From: Bacillus infantis NRRL B-14911
GTDB taxonomy: Bacteria; Bacillota; Bacilli; Bacillales; Cytobacillaceae
Direction: 5' to 3'
NCBI RefSeq assembly: GCF_000473245.1
Contig: NC_022524.1
Location: 4,441,501 to 4,505,500, forward strand
Length of the DNA stretch: 64,000 bases
Positions within the stretch are counted from its first letter, which is position 1, and every line of letters starts with the position of its first letter. The notes under the pieces are model-generated. The model worked only from the letters and a program-made list of their open reading frames with translations, had not been told where the DNA came from and did not search any database. Both the position numbers and the translations under genes were made by a program. Below are positions 49,989 to 58,145 of the stretch, in pieces.

Positions 49989-50546
49989 TTAAAAAAATGG
50001 CCATAACAGCTTTATGCCGAAAGCGAGGAGGATGGCTCCTCCGAGTGCTTCGCTGTAGGATCCAAGCCATCCCTGAACCTTGCGTCCGGCCAATAGCCCT
50101 GCCCATGTCAGAATCGCCGCGGCTGCACCGAAACATACCAGGACAAGCGCTGTTTTCGCTCCATAAATTCCAAGAGAGAGACCGACCGAAAAGCTGTCCA
50201 GGCTGACACTCAACGCAAAAATGAGCAGGCCGAAACCAACGGGTGTAATCAAGCTTGAATCATCATCCTTGATGCTTGACCAAATCATCTGGGCACCGAG
50301 CAGCAGCAGCAGCCCTCCCCCGATATAGGCCGCAATAGAGCCGAACTGCTCCGATAGGAACCTGCCGGCAATCATTCCTAACAGCGGCATGAAGACATGG
50401 AAAAGACCGATCGTTATTCCTATTTTAAAAATTTGCCTCAGGCGCAGCTCGAACATGCCCATGCCAAGTCCGACCGAAAAAGCATCCATCCCGAGGGCAA
50501 ACGCCATTAACATCAACGTAATAAGTTCCCCAAAAAACGAAGTCAT
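49989..50546 (-). CDS. mntP: Manganese efflux pump MntP
   Basis: 185 residues with six membrane helices. The two repeats each contain the metal-site motif: [18 protein letters not shown] (about 14-31) and [20 protein letters not shown] (about 109-128), with Asp in both. It exports Mn2+. In B. subtilis the orthologue (ywlD) has this same position. There is no yybP-ykoY manganese riboswitch in the short leader, but a stem that ends right at the ribosome-binding site is present (50557-50593). AAGGAGGAG precedes the ATG. Confidence 0.94.
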   Translation of the reverse strand: MTSFFGELITLMLMAFALGMDAFSVGLGMGMFELRLRQIFKIGITIGLFHVFMPLLGMIAGRFLSEQFGSIAAYIGGGLLLLLGAQMIWSSIKDDDSSLITPVGFGLLIFALSVSLDSFSVGLSLGIYGAKTALVLVCFGAAAAILTWAGLLAGRKVQGWLGSYSEALGGAILLAFGIKLLWPFF

Positions 50547-50556
50547 CCATTCTCCT

Positions 50557-50593
50557 CCTTGGACTTGCTAATTCAGCATATGCACGTCCAAGG
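50557..50593 (-). promoter_or_regulatory. Leader hairpin touching the mntP ribosome-binding site
   Basis: Minus strand: CCTTGGAC and GTCCAAGG form a perfect 8-bp stem. The enclosed segment can form a second stem, TGCT-GAATT-AGCA. The last bases of the stem (AAGG) are the first bases of the AAGGAGGAG ribosome-binding site. Confidence 0.6.
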
Positions 50594-50633
50594 GGAAATA
50601 GAATTAGAAAAGCGGAGGCGACTGTTCTATCGA

Positions 50634-50697
50634 GGAACGCGGACTAAGTACGCCACGTCGTATGGCAACGTCCTCATGACCCGCTTCCTGCGGGCCT
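50634..50697. repeat. 64-bp repeat, second copy
   Basis: Starts GGAACGCGGACTAAGTACGC and ends CCCGCTTCCTGCGGGCCT. It matches the insertion at 49485-49548 at most positions. Both contain two small hairpins (GCCA...TGGC and CCCGC-nTCCT-GCGGG). Confidence 0.9.
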
Positions 50698-50703
50698 AAA
50701 AAA

Positions 50704-50760
50704 TGCCAGGCACCTCCCGCGGACAAATCACATTGAAATGTCCACAGACGGTGCCTGGCA
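50704..50760 (-). terminator. Terminator of sua5 built on a TGCCTGGCA palindrome
   Basis: Minus strand: TGCCAGGCACC (from 50760) pairs with GGTGCCTGGCA (to 50704), and an inner helix GGACA/TGTCC is enclosed. Six T residues follow. The GTGCCTGGCACC word also occurs at 9711 and in the 56.6-kb array. Confidence 0.8.
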
Positions 50761-50766
50761 CTAAAA

Positions 50767-51807
50767 TTATTTAATGATTCGATGGCCTGCTGCTTTGAGA
50801 AGCCGGTTCATAATGGCTTCACCGACACCTTCTGCGGGGAAGGATTCGCTGAAGATCACATCCACTCCAGAGCTGTTGAAGCTCCGTAATGCTTCGTAAA
50901 GGGAGGCTGCCACTGTTTCCAGATTCGCTCTCTTGCCGCATATAAATGTAAAATCGCTGTCGTAAAATTTTTCATTTTCGGCCGTTGTAAGCACACCGGC
51001 TTTCAGGCCTTCCGTATGCTGTTCGTTCACCAATTCCTGAATCCGTTCCCTTGTTCCTTCTACTATATATAAGGGAGCATCAGGTGCATAATGCCGATAC
51101 TTCATGCCGGGGGAGCGCGGCGCCTCCTTCTCATCGGCAAGCGCAGGATCGGCCGCTACCTCTCCCACTACCCGCTCGAGCTGCTCTTTCGTCACTCCGC
51201 CAGGTCTCAGGATGACCGGAATCTCTCCCGTACAATCCAGGACAGTGGATTCAACACCTACTCCGGTAGGACCGCCATCCACAATTCCTGCAATCCTCCC
51301 GTTCAAATCTTCCTTCACATGTCCGGCAGTAGTCGGGCTGGGCCGCCCGGACCTGTTCGCGCTTGGAGCGGCTACCGGAACGCCGCTTTCACGGAGAATG
51401 GCGAGAGCCACCGGGTGATCCGGCATCCTGATTCCGACCGTATTCAGCCCTGCCGTTGCTGTCTCTGAGAGCTGCCCGTCTTTTTTATTGAATATAATTG
51501 TCAGCGGACCTGGCCAAAAGGCTTCCATCAGCTTATCTGCACTAGCCGGGACACTTTCCACAATCCCCTCAAGCTGCTCCCTGTCCGCAATATGAATAAT
51601 GAGGGGGTTGTCAGAAGGTCTGCCCTTCGCTTCAAATATCTTCTTGACTGCTTCGTCATTTCTTGCATTTCCACCAAGTCCGTAAACAGTCTCAGTCGGA
51701 AAGGCAACCGTCTCATTTTGGGCTAAAAGAGCAGCTGCCTGTTTAATCTGTGGATAATCATTTAAACTATCCACATTTTTATCCACTGACCAAATTTCTG
51801 TCTTCAT
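50767..51807 (-). CDS. sua5: L-threonylcarbamoyladenylate synthase (Sua5/YwlC)
   Basis: 346 residues. The YrdC-like domain (about 20-200) has FPTETVYGLGGNA (35-47), SDNPLIIHI and PSANRSGRPSPTTAGHV, and the extra Sua5 domain follows after a linker (SPGMKYRHYAPDAPLYI, about 230-246). It makes threonylcarbamoyl-AMP for the t6A37 tRNA modification together with the TsaBDE proteins. I chose the ATG with AAGGTGGGC 6 nt upstream, which gives exactly the B. subtilis length. A TTG 18 nt earlier is in frame. DnaA boxes sit around its start. Confidence 0.96.
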   Translation of the reverse strand: MKTEIWSVDKNVDSLNDYPQIKQAAALLAQNETVAFPTETVYGLGGNARNDEAVKKIFEAKGRPSDNPLIIHIADREQLEGIVESVPASADKLMEAFWPGPLTIIFNKKDGQLSETATAGLNTVGIRMPDHPVALAILRESGVPVAAPSANRSGRPSPTTAGHVKEDLNGRIAGIVDGGPTGVGVESTVLDCTGEIPVILRPGGVTKEQLERVVGEVAADPALADEKEAPRSPGMKYRHYAPDAPLYIVEGTRERIQELVNEQHTEGLKAGVLTTAENEKFYDSDFTFICGKRANLETVAASLYEALRSFNSSGVDVIFSESFPAEGVGEAIMNRLLKAAGHRIIK

Positions 51808-52020
51808 TGTTATGCCCACCTTCAATACTGTTCAAATTCTGTGTGGTATACCCTTTGTTTCAGCTTTTAAACCACAATCACTTTTGAAAGTATAAAAGAA
51901 GATGGAGGATAACTCAAGTTTTGTCCACAATTTGTGTATAACTTTTCGATAATAGTGGATAACTTTGTGGATATATCCACAATTCATAATGAAAGCTTCA
52001 GGAATGAAAAGTTATCCACA
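51749..52020. promoter_or_regulatory. Cluster of nine DnaA boxes around the start of sua5 (ywlC)
   Basis: Perfect TTATCCACA boxes lie at 51749-51757 (minus) and 52012-52020 (plus). One-mismatch boxes lie at 51767, 51779, 51921 and 51973 (plus) and 51933, 51954 and 51966 (minus). The boxes at 51966 and 51973 overlap as an inverted pair (TGTGGATATATCCACA). Five of the nine fall between 51921 and 51981. The ywlC region is a known DnaA-binding cluster in B. subtilis, from memory of the literature. Confidence 0.85.
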
Positions 52021-52424
52021 GTTAGAATATGCTGGACATGGGCGGAACTGTACAGTTCTTCCGGAAGCTCGCTTTTTTCATCCTGAAAGCCAAGCAGTTT
52101 GAAGAACTCTGCTGCTCCTTTTTTATTTGTCGCCATATATAGTGACTCGAGTTCCCTTTCCCTCGCAAGCCGCAGAATCTGCTCCACAAGCAGCAGCAGA
52201 TCTTTTTCAGATGCTCTTTCCGAAAGTACCAGTGAGCGGAGGAGGCCCACACTTCCTAGAGGCTCAATGCCTAATGTCGCTTTAATATTTTCCTCTTCAT
52301 CTTCCATAAGCAAGAAATAATTGATAGAATCAGAAATGCCTTCTGTCCCCAGATTGGCTTTTTCCAAAAACGCGGCCAGTTTATTTTCGTCTCCATTTTG
52401 TGCACAGCGGATCATTGTCTCCAT
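51984..52424 (-). CDS. GNAT family N-acetyltransferase-like protein (YwlB type)
   Basis: 146 residues. The GNAT elements are a beta strand LGIEPLGSVGLLRSLVLSER (about 51-70, with the position of the acetyl-CoA strand), a helix EKDLLLLVEQILRLARERE, and LYMATNKKGAAEFFKLLGF (about 95-113), the usual N..A..F(Y)..GF end. The substrate is unknown. It sits directly upstream of sua5, as ywlB does in B. subtilis. The final codons overlap a perfect DnaA box. Confidence 0.8.
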   Translation of the reverse strand: METMIRCAQNGDENKLAAFLEKANLGTEGISDSINYFLLMEDEEENIKATLGIEPLGSVGLLRSLVLSERASEKDLLLLVEQILRLARERELESLYMATNKKGAAEFFKLLGFQDEKSELPEELYSSAHVQHILTVDNFSFLKLSL

Positions 52425-52499
52425 ACGCTCACCCCACTAAGATTTTGTAATCTAGTAATATATCTATGGGGCGCGGGAAAAAGTAGAACATAAAAAGAA

Positions 52500-52545
52500 T
52501 AAAAAAACACGGCAGCCATCAGTTAACGGGCTGCCGTGCTATCTG
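52500..52545 (-). terminator. Terminator of the KGG-repeat stress gene
   Basis: Minus strand: CACGGCAGCC pairs with GGCTGCCGTG around an 11-nt loop, with seven T residues after it. Confidence 0.9.
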
Positions 52546-52581
52546 GAATCTTTCAATTTAAACTTCCTTTACACTATAAAC

Positions 52582-52968
52582 TTAGTCGTTGTTGTTGTTT
52601 CTTGAATTTCCGCCTTTTTCACCAATTTCGCGGTAGAAGTCTTTATCATGGTTTTCAGAAGTAGCTTCTCCGCCTTTTTGGCCGATCTCCTGGTAGAATT
52701 CCTTGTCATGGTTCTCAGAAGTAGCTTCTCCGCCCTTTTTACCGATTTCCTGATAGAATTCCTTGTCATGGCTTTCAGCAGTAGCTTCTCCGCCTTTTTG
52801 GCCGATTTCCTGATAGAATTCTTTGTCATGATTTTCAGATGTTGCTTCTCCGCCTTTTTTACCGATCTCTTGATAGAATTCTTTGTCATGGTTATTGCTG
52901 GTTGCTTCTCCGCCTTTGCGGCCTCTTTCCTCGCGGGACATTTTATCGTTGTTATTGTTGTTTGCCAT
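52582..52968 (-). CDS. gsiB: General stress protein with KGG repeats (GsiB-like)
   Basis: 128 residues, very hydrophilic. After MANNNNNDKMSREERG come five 20-residue repeats of the form KGGEATSENHDKEFYQEIG(K/Q), then NSRNNNND. This is the GsiB/LEA-like family, glucose-starvation and general-stress proteins thought to protect against drying. Chosen ATG: AAGGAG lies 9 nt before it. An ATG three codons earlier overlaps that site. A sigma-B-type promoter is 50 bp upstream, matching the known control of B. subtilis gsiB, although this gene sits at a different locus. Repeat count differs between strains in this family. Confidence 0.9.
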   Translation of the reverse strand: MANNNNNDKMSREERGRKGGEATSNNHDKEFYQEIGKKGGEATSENHDKEFYQEIGQKGGEATAESHDKEFYQEIGKKGGEATSENHDKEFYQEIGQKGGEATSENHDKDFYREIGEKGGNSRNNNND

Positions 52969-53017
52969 GTCTTCCATCTCCTTTTCAGTAATTGTTGTTT
53001 TGGCTTACACTCCTTTA

Positions 53018-53042
53018 ATATCCGCTTCTCCCAGAATCAAAC
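53018..53042 (-). promoter_or_regulatory. Sigma-B-type promoter of the KGG-repeat gene
   Basis: Minus strand: -35 GTTTGA (53037-53042), 13-nt spacer, -10 GGATAT (53018-53023), each one base off the sigma-B consensus GTTTAA / GGGTAT. Confidence 0.65.
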
Positions 53043-53126
53043 ATGCTCCCAGCATCTGTAAAAGGCTTGTCATGCACTTGTAACAATGGCATCACCTTCT
53101 CTTGTGCCGTTTTTCCTATAAAAAGA

Positions 53127-53153
53127 AAAGCCGCTCTATGAAAAGAGCAGCAT
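53127..53153 (-). terminator. Terminator of spoIIR
   Basis: Minus strand: GCTGCTCT pairs with AGAGCGGC (one T-G wobble) around a 6-nt loop and is followed by TTTTCTTTTT. Confidence 0.8.
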
Positions 53154-53154
53154 A

Positions 53155-53862
53155 CTATCCGAAGATTTTATCCCATAATTCTTTGATAAAAAACTTAACT
53201 TCCGGCTTTTCTTCCTCTTCTTTAACAAAGACCGGCTCTTTTTCGCTCGATGGTTCTTTAGACTTACTATCTTCCAGCACATTCCCATCTAGTTCTTTTT
53301 TACCAACTTCTCCCTTTTCCTGATTTTCCTCTTCGAATCCATCACTTACAGCTACTCCATTCGAGAAATCAAGAAAGCATAGAGGAGGAAAAAGAACACA
53401 CCACCAGTTCGCTCCATCGCCTTCACCAAGTGTAATTAAAATTGCTTCGTATTCGCCGGCAGGATATAGAAACTGGCCATAGAGCTTAGTAGGAAAATCC
53501 ACTTTGCCGAAATTGGCTTTAACTGTCTGATCAAAATTTTCTTCTTCTACCACGTTCTCTGCTATCTCCTGGATTTCCGGCAGGCGCGACTTGATTAATG
53601 AACGGGCTTCTTCTATTGAAGTCAGTTCGCTGACCCATTCAGTGATTTCCTTATTGACTGCGTCCCTCACCAGCCGTTTCAGCGCCTGGTCTCCTTCGCT
53701 GTCACTGTTTGCGAGGATGCGTAGGCGGATGGCTTCCTGCGGTATGACGAGCGGGTCTTCCGCTGCTACCTCTGTTTTTGGTATGTATAGGCTTAGCATT
53801 GTTCCTAAGGATAAGATAATGATATATAATTTCGCTAATGATTTTGCTGTCATTTCCGACAC
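53155..53862 (-). CDS. spoIIR: Stage II sporulation protein R (SpoIIR)
   Basis: 235 residues: a signal peptide/anchor (about 8-30) and the SpoIIR domain (about 38-170), with EAIRLRILANSDSEGDQALK, LVRDAVNKEITEWV and the C-terminal ANWWCVLFPPLCFLD. A charged tail (about 180-225, many E/K) links to KFFIKELWDKIFG. SpoIIR is secreted from the forespore and triggers SpoIIGA to process pro-sigma-E. The start may be the GTG taken here or the ATG three codons later, since AAGGG spacing fits neither well. Position next to prmC/prfA and ywlB agrees with B. subtilis. Confidence 0.94.
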   Translation of the reverse strand: MSEMTAKSLAKLYIIILSLGTMLSLYIPKTEVAAEDPLVIPQEAIRLRILANSDSEGDQALKRLVRDAVNKEITEWVSELTSIEEARSLIKSRLPEIQEIAENVVEEENFDQTVKANFGKVDFPTKLYGQFLYPAGEYEAILITLGEGDGANWWCVLFPPLCFLDFSNGVAVSDGFEEENQEKGEVGKKELDGNVLEDSKSKEPSSEKEPVFVKEEEEKPEVKFFIKELWDKIFG

Positions 53863-54404
53863 CGTCCCTTCACTAATCCATTGTGGACAGGAAGGGGGAT
53901 TCTTAAACTAGCAAAATATAAAAAAAAGATCCCGTGTTTGAGATCTGTCATTTAGATTGCTTATAAATGGGGTCTGTTGATTTCTGTTCCAGGCACTTCG
54001 CTTTCCGCGGGGTCTCAACTCTTCCGCTATTTCCTGCAGGAGTCTTCGTGCCTTGCACTCCAATCAACTGGTTTTTCAAAAATTTTTGTGCATAAGACCA
54101 AAGGATGGAGACTAGATTCTGTTCTTTGTCTGTTGACCTTTCTGTATGGCACTATACTATTTGTGTTGCACTATCAACAATTGGAAATAAATGTATTTTA
54201 TGTAGAATCTTTTGATTTTTATGTAGAATATATGGAATAAATCAAAATTTATGTAGAATAACACCCACAACGAGTAATTTCCGCCAATAATAAGGCAGGA
54301 ACACCTTCAGTTTTCTCGAGAATTTATGAAAATGGTATGCCTGCTCACTTATTTAAAAATTCCTAATTAAATTTGAACATAAATACAAGTTCAAAATAAA
54401 AAAA
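53863..54404. other. Gene-free interval spoIIR-prmC
   Basis: About 540 bp. It contains a shortened hairpin element (53974-54070), three copies of TTTATGTAGAAT between 54196 and 54260, and AT-rich sequence. No gene is seen. Confidence 0.75.
53974..54070. repeat. CTGTTGATT hairpin element without its inner helix, copy 6
   Basis: 97 bp. The ends are present (the right end reads AATCAACTG), but the central GAGCCTCC...GCGCGCTG part is missing, leaving CCGCGGGGTCTCAACTC. Confidence 0.85.
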
Positions 54405-54430
54405 GGAAGCCATTCCACCAATGGCCCCCC
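54401..54430 (-). terminator. Terminator of prmC
   Basis: Minus strand: GCCATT pairs with AATGGC around GGTGG and is extended by GG/CC, followed by seven T residues. Confidence 0.8.
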
Positions 54431-54468
54431 TTACTCTGGATCCAAATGCATAAATTCCCTCAACAAAA

Positions 54469-55347
54469 CTAATCCTGCCAGCCAATCTCCGCAAAAACCA
54501 TCCGGTCCTTCCCATTGATGTCGTAGACTATGTCTATGTTGGCATCTGGGAATGCGGTCCGCAGCAGTTCTGATACGGCTTTGCTTTGGCCGGCGCCGAC
54601 CTCGAAGCCGACGAGTGATTTTTCTTTTAGGACGAGCGGCAGTTCTTCCATGAAGCGTCGGTAGAGGTCGAGTCCATCCTGGCCGGCGAATAGGGCGCGG
54701 TGGGGCTCGTTTTCGGTGACGACTTCAGACATCCCTTCCATATCGCTGAGCGGGATATAGGGAGGATTGGATATGATAATATCGAATTTCCGGCTTTCCT
54801 CTATGAAAGGCTGCAGCAGGTCTCCTAAAATAAACTCGATTTCAGCACCGTTCTTGTCTGCATTTTCCTTTGCCGTGTCAAGGGAAGGCCCGTACACATC
54901 TGTGGCAGTTACCTGGAGGTCAGGCGATTCCAATTTCAGGGTTACCGCAATCGCTCCGCTTCCGGTTCCAATATCAGCAGCCGCAGAGGCAGCCTCTCTG
55001 CCGAAAAGCTTTTCCTTCCTCTTCAGGGCTTCCAGCACCAGCTCTTCTGTTTCCGGACGGGGGATGAGGACATTTTCATTCACAAGGAATGTCCGCCCAT
55101 AAAATTCTTCTTTTCCAATGATATATTGGACCGGCCTGCCGTCCGCGTGCAGCTGAACTGCTTCTTTGAAGGCCCCTTGCATCCTCGTATCCAGCTCTTC
55201 CCTCATCTCCGCAAGCAGGCGGGAACGGCTCATATTCAGAAAGTGGCCCAGGAGGATTTCACCCGCGTTGGAATCTCTCCCTGCCGTTTCTAAAAAAGAA
55301 GAAGCCCACTTCAGGGCTTCATAGACTTTCATAGGCTGATCAGGCAT
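54469..55347 (-). CDS. prmC: Release factor glutamine methyltransferase PrmC
   Basis: 292 residues, class I methyltransferase that methylates the Gln of the GGQ motif in release factors. An N-terminal helical domain (1-75) is followed by the SAM site [17 protein letters not shown] (about 118-134) and the catalytic NPPY in [14 protein letters not shown] (about 186-199). It overlaps the end of prfA by 8 bp, so enzyme and substrate are translationally coupled. Confidence 0.96.
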   Translation of the reverse strand: MPDQPMKVYEALKWASSFLETAGRDSNAGEILLGHFLNMSRSRLLAEMREELDTRMQGAFKEAVQLHADGRPVQYIIGKEEFYGRTFLVNENVLIPRPETEELVLEALKRKEKLFGREAASAAADIGTGSGAIAVTLKLESPDLQVTATDVYGPSLDTAKENADKNGAEIEFILGDLLQPFIEESRKFDIIISNPPYIPLSDMEGMSEVVTENEPHRALFAGQDGLDLYRRFMEELPLVLKEKSLVGFEVGAGQSKAVSELLRTAFPDANIDIVYDINGKDRMVFAEIGWQD

Positions 55348-56413
55348 CTGAAGCTTCCTTCAGCTTGGCTGACTGCTCTTCCATGATCAAGGCATCAATC
55401 ACTTCGTCCAGCTTGCCTTGAAGAATCTGGTCAAGCTTCTGGATGGTCAGGCCGATGCGGTGATCTGTTACACGGTTTTGCGGGAAGTTGTAGGTGCGGA
55501 TCCGTTCAGAACGGTCACCGGTGCCCACTGCGGATTTCCGCTGCTGGTCGTATTCCGCCTGTGCTTCCTGCTGGAATTTATCATATACACGGGCACGAAG
55601 AACCTTCATTGCCTTTTCTTTGTTCTTGATCTGTGATTTTTCGTCCTGGCAGGAAACAACCGTCCCTGTAGGCAAGTGGGTCAGGCGCACGGCTGACATC
55701 GTCGTGTTAACGCTCTGGCCGCCTGGTCCGCTTGAAGCAAATGTATCGACGCGGATATCTTTATCGTGGATCTCGATTTCAACTTCTTCCGCTTCCGGCA
55801 GAACCGCAACCGTTGCTGTCGAAGTATGGATGCGGCCGCCAGATTCAGTTTCAGGCACACGCTGAACACGGTGGGCCCCATTCTCGAACTTCAGCTTGCT
55901 GAAGGCACCGTTTCCGTTGATGATAAAAATGATTTCTTTGTAGCCGCCGACACCTGTTGAGCTGGCCTCGATCACATCTGTTTTCCAGCCCTGCACCTCG
56001 GCAAAGCGGCTGTACATGCGGTAAAGATCACCGGCAAACAGAGCAGCCTCGTCGCCGCCTGCCGCTCCGCGGATTTCCATAATAACGTTTTTATCATCGT
56101 TAGGGTCTTTCGGGATCAAAAGGATCTTCAGGCGCGCTTCCAGAGCTTCCACTCTGTCTTCGAGCTCTCCTATCTCTTCCTTCACCATCTCGCGCATTTC
56201 TGCATCGAGCTTCTCTTCGAGCATCGCTTTTGCATCCTGGTATTGCCCGCGGACTTCTTTATACTCGCGGTATGCCTCCACCGTTTCCTGGATGCCTGAC
56301 TGCTCCTTGGAATATTCGCGCAGCTTCTTTGTATCATTAACAATCTCAGGATCGCTCAAAAGCTCATTCAGCCTTTCGTAGCGATCTTCTACAGCTTGAA
56401 GACGATCGTACAC
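55340..56413 (-). CDS. prfA: Peptide chain release factor 1
   Basis: 357 residues. It reads UAA and UAG stop codons. The PxT codon-reading motif is in [13 protein letters not shown] (P187-E-T189), and the catalytic GGQ is at 231-233 in [15 protein letters not shown]. Gln233 is the residue methylated by PrmC, encoded next. The ATG follows a GGTGAAGG site. Length is standard (355-360). Confidence 0.97.
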   Translation of the reverse strand: MYDRLQAVEDRYERLNELLSDPEIVNDTKKLREYSKEQSGIQETVEAYREYKEVRGQYQDAKAMLEEKLDAEMREMVKEEIGELEDRVEALEARLKILLIPKDPNDDKNVIMEIRGAAGGDEAALFAGDLYRMYSRFAEVQGWKTDVIEASSTGVGGYKEIIFIINGNGAFSKLKFENGAHRVQRVPETESGGRIHTSTATVAVLPEAEEVEIEIHDKDIRVDTFASSGPGGQSVNTTMSAVRLTHLPTGTVVSCQDEKSQIKNKEKAMKVLRARVYDKFQQEAQAEYDQQRKSAVGTGDRSERIRTYNFPQNRVTDHRIGLTIQKLDQILQGKLDEVIDALIMEEQSAKLKEASDA

Positions 56414-56558
56414 AGTCCTTCACCTCATTTTGATTCTATTCTATATAAATCGGCTTTCACACCTAAAAAAGCTCATAAATTCATAAAATAAGTCCATTAA
56501 ACCATCATGCCCATAACATTCTAATTATAGTATACAGCGCATCCCAGGTCAAAACCTA

Positions 56559-56583
56559 AAAAGCCCCGGAAAACCAGGGCTGG
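56559..56583 (-). terminator. Terminator downstream of the lipoprotein gene and repeat array
   Basis: Minus strand: AGCCCTGG pairs with CCGGGGCT (one mismatch) around TTTT, then TTTTT. Confidence 0.8.
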
Positions 56584-56591
56584 AAGTGCAT

Positions 56592-56785
56592 AGGCAGTGG
56601 TATAGGTGACAGGCACCTTTCAAAAAAGAAGTGGTATAGGTGACAGGCACCTTTCAAAAAAGAAGTGGTATAGGTGACAGGCACCCAATTCAATACAAAC
56701 CTACCCAAATCAAGGTCTTCGCACAGAAAGGTGGTACAGGTGCCTGTCACCATTTCAAAGAAGTGGTACAGGTACCTGTCACCAT
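56592..56785. repeat. 34-bp direct repeats of GGTGACAGGCACC followed by two inverted copies
   Basis: AGTGGTATAGGTGACAGGCACC starts at 56596, 56630 and 56664, exactly 34 bp apart (motif given in part only). Two copies in the other sense follow: GGTGCCTGTCACC near 56739 and GGTACCTGTCACC near 56770. Opposite copies can pair. Confidence 0.92.
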
Positions 56786-56799
56786 TTTTTCACCTTCTC

Positions 56800-57261
56800 C
56801 TACCGCTCACTCAACCGCACTTCAATGTTATACCGTGGAAGGGCTTTGGTGAGAGTTTTGTGCAGTTCGGCCTGGGCCTTGCGTTTTTCTTCGGCTGACA
56901 GGCTTTTGTCTGTGTGGGCCGTGACCCACATGCGGCCGCCGTTGATCCAGACTTCATCCGGCTCATATTCTGTGTATTGATTGACGACCTGGCGCGCTTT
57001 GTCAACATCAGATTGATCGTTGACCCGCCCTCCATCGATATTGAGGAAGTTCGGGTTCTGATCGCTCATCGTCCTGTCGCGGTCATCGTCAGACACTTGA
57101 TCAAGGCCCCTTTTTACCTGGCCCCCGCCGTCAGTGATCAAGTTTGTCCCATTCTGGTCTTCGTTCTGCTCATGGATCCCCGCCACATTATCATCCTGTG
57201 CACATCCTCCCAATAGAGCGGCCAGAAGGACTGCTGCAGCTGCGAAAATGGATTTCATCAT
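56800..57261 (-). CDS. YhcN/YlaJ-type sporulation lipoprotein
   Basis: 153 residues. A signal peptide with lipobox LLGGC (Cys about residue 20) is followed by an Asn/Asp/Gln-rich spacer (20-75) and a small alpha/beta domain (about 80-153, VDKARQVVNQYTEYEPDEVWINGGRMWV in parts, ALPRYNIEVRL). This pattern fits the YhcN/YlaJ family of spore lipoproteins, some of which aid germination. The role is not known here. GGAGGTG lies 9 nt before the chosen ATG. Confidence 0.82.
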   Translation of the reverse strand: MMKSIFAAAAVLLAALLGGCAQDDNVAGIHEQNEDQNGTNLITDGGGQVKRGLDQVSDDDRDRTMSDQNPNFLNIDGGRVNDQSDVDKARQVVNQYTEYEPDEVWINGGRMWVTAHTDKSLSAEEKRKAQAELHKTLTKALPRYNIEVRLSER

Positions 57262-57359
57262 TTCAAACACCTCCATTAATAGGTTTTCCTTTCCCGGAGG
57301 TGAATCCGCAACCCAAATTCAGGCAGTTTGCTGGAGGAATCCGGCCACTCAGACAGCAA

Positions 57360-57388
57360 AAAACCCTGCTTTCACTAAGCAGAGCCTG
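57360..57388 (-). terminator. Terminator of tdk
   Basis: Minus strand: CTCTGCTT pairs with AAGCAGGG (one mismatch-type wobble) around a 5-nt loop, then six T residues. Confidence 0.8.
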
Positions 57389-57400
57389 AGCTTTCATCTA

Positions 57401-58021
57401 TTAGGATAGCGTACGGGTCGTTTCCGAACTGTTGAGGACATTCGGCGATTTCGGAACTTCGTGGTGGTGGCGGCAGCGCGGCTCATAAGCCTCTGATGCT
57501 CCGACAAGAATGACCGGATCATCGTATGAAGCCGGCTTTCCGTTAATGAGGCGCTGGGTCCTGCTGGCAGGCGAACCGCACACTGCACATACTGCCTGAA
57601 GCTTTGTCACAAGTTCTGCAATTGCCATCAAAGCCGGCATCTGGCCAAACGGCTCACCGCGGAAATCCTGGTCGAGCCCGGCAGCGATCACCCGGTATCC
57701 GCTATCAGCTAAATGCTGGATCACCTTCACAACTTCAGCATCGAAAAATTGCACCTCATCAATGGCGATAATCTCCATATCTTCATCAATATGCTTGAAG
57801 ATGTCCGTTGAATGGCTGATGGGTTTGGCAATGACTGATGTTCCATTGTGGGAGACAACTGCTTCCTCGCTGTAGCGGTTATCGATCTGCGGCTTGAACA
57901 CAGCTATCTTCTGCTTTGCAAATTGCGCTCTTCTGACACGGCGGATGAGCTCTTCCGATTTTCCCGAAAACATGCTGCCGCAGATAACCTCAACCCAGCC
58001 GTGGTGCTTCATTACATACAT
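57401..58021 (-). CDS. tdk: Thymidine kinase
   Basis: 206 residues, type II thymidine kinase. P-loop GSMFSGKS (15-22), catalytic Glu89 in [11 protein letters not shown], and a zinc site with C145, C148 and C183 ([21 protein letters not shown]). It phosphorylates thymidine for salvage. The chosen ATG has AAGGAGAGG 7 nt upstream, while the longer reading has no site. It follows rpmE after about 160 bp, the rho-rpmE-tdk order of B. subtilis. Confidence 0.96.
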   Translation of the reverse strand: MYVMKHHGWVEVICGSMFSGKSEELIRRVRRAQFAKQKIAVFKPQIDNRYSEEAVVSHNGTSVIAKPISHSTDIFKHIDEDMEIIAIDEVQFFDAEVVKVIQHLADSGYRVIAAGLDQDFRGEPFGQMPALMAIAELVTKLQAVCAVCGSPASRTQRLINGKPASYDDPVILVGASEAYEPRCRHHHEVPKSPNVLNSSETTRTLS

Positions 58022-58145
58022 GAGTGGCCTCTCCTTCCTTGCTAAAGAAAACACGGCGCCAAAGCGCCAATTCCCCTTTTACAACTTACACTTTTTGTTA
58101 AAAGTATAAACCTATCTAATCATCATATTCTTCTATCGGCAATAA

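Larger units (their letters stand above)
56414..56799. other. Gene-free interval with GGTGACAGGCACC repeats
   Basis: About 390 bp between prfA and the lipoprotein gene. It holds the repeat array listed next, the lipoprotein terminator and roughly 130 bp of AT-rich leader of prfA. Confidence 0.75.

Noticed and set aside
50547-50650. yybP-ykoY manganese riboswitch before mntP
   Set aside because: The leader is too short and the conserved loops of that riboswitch class are not present. Only a simple stem is seen.
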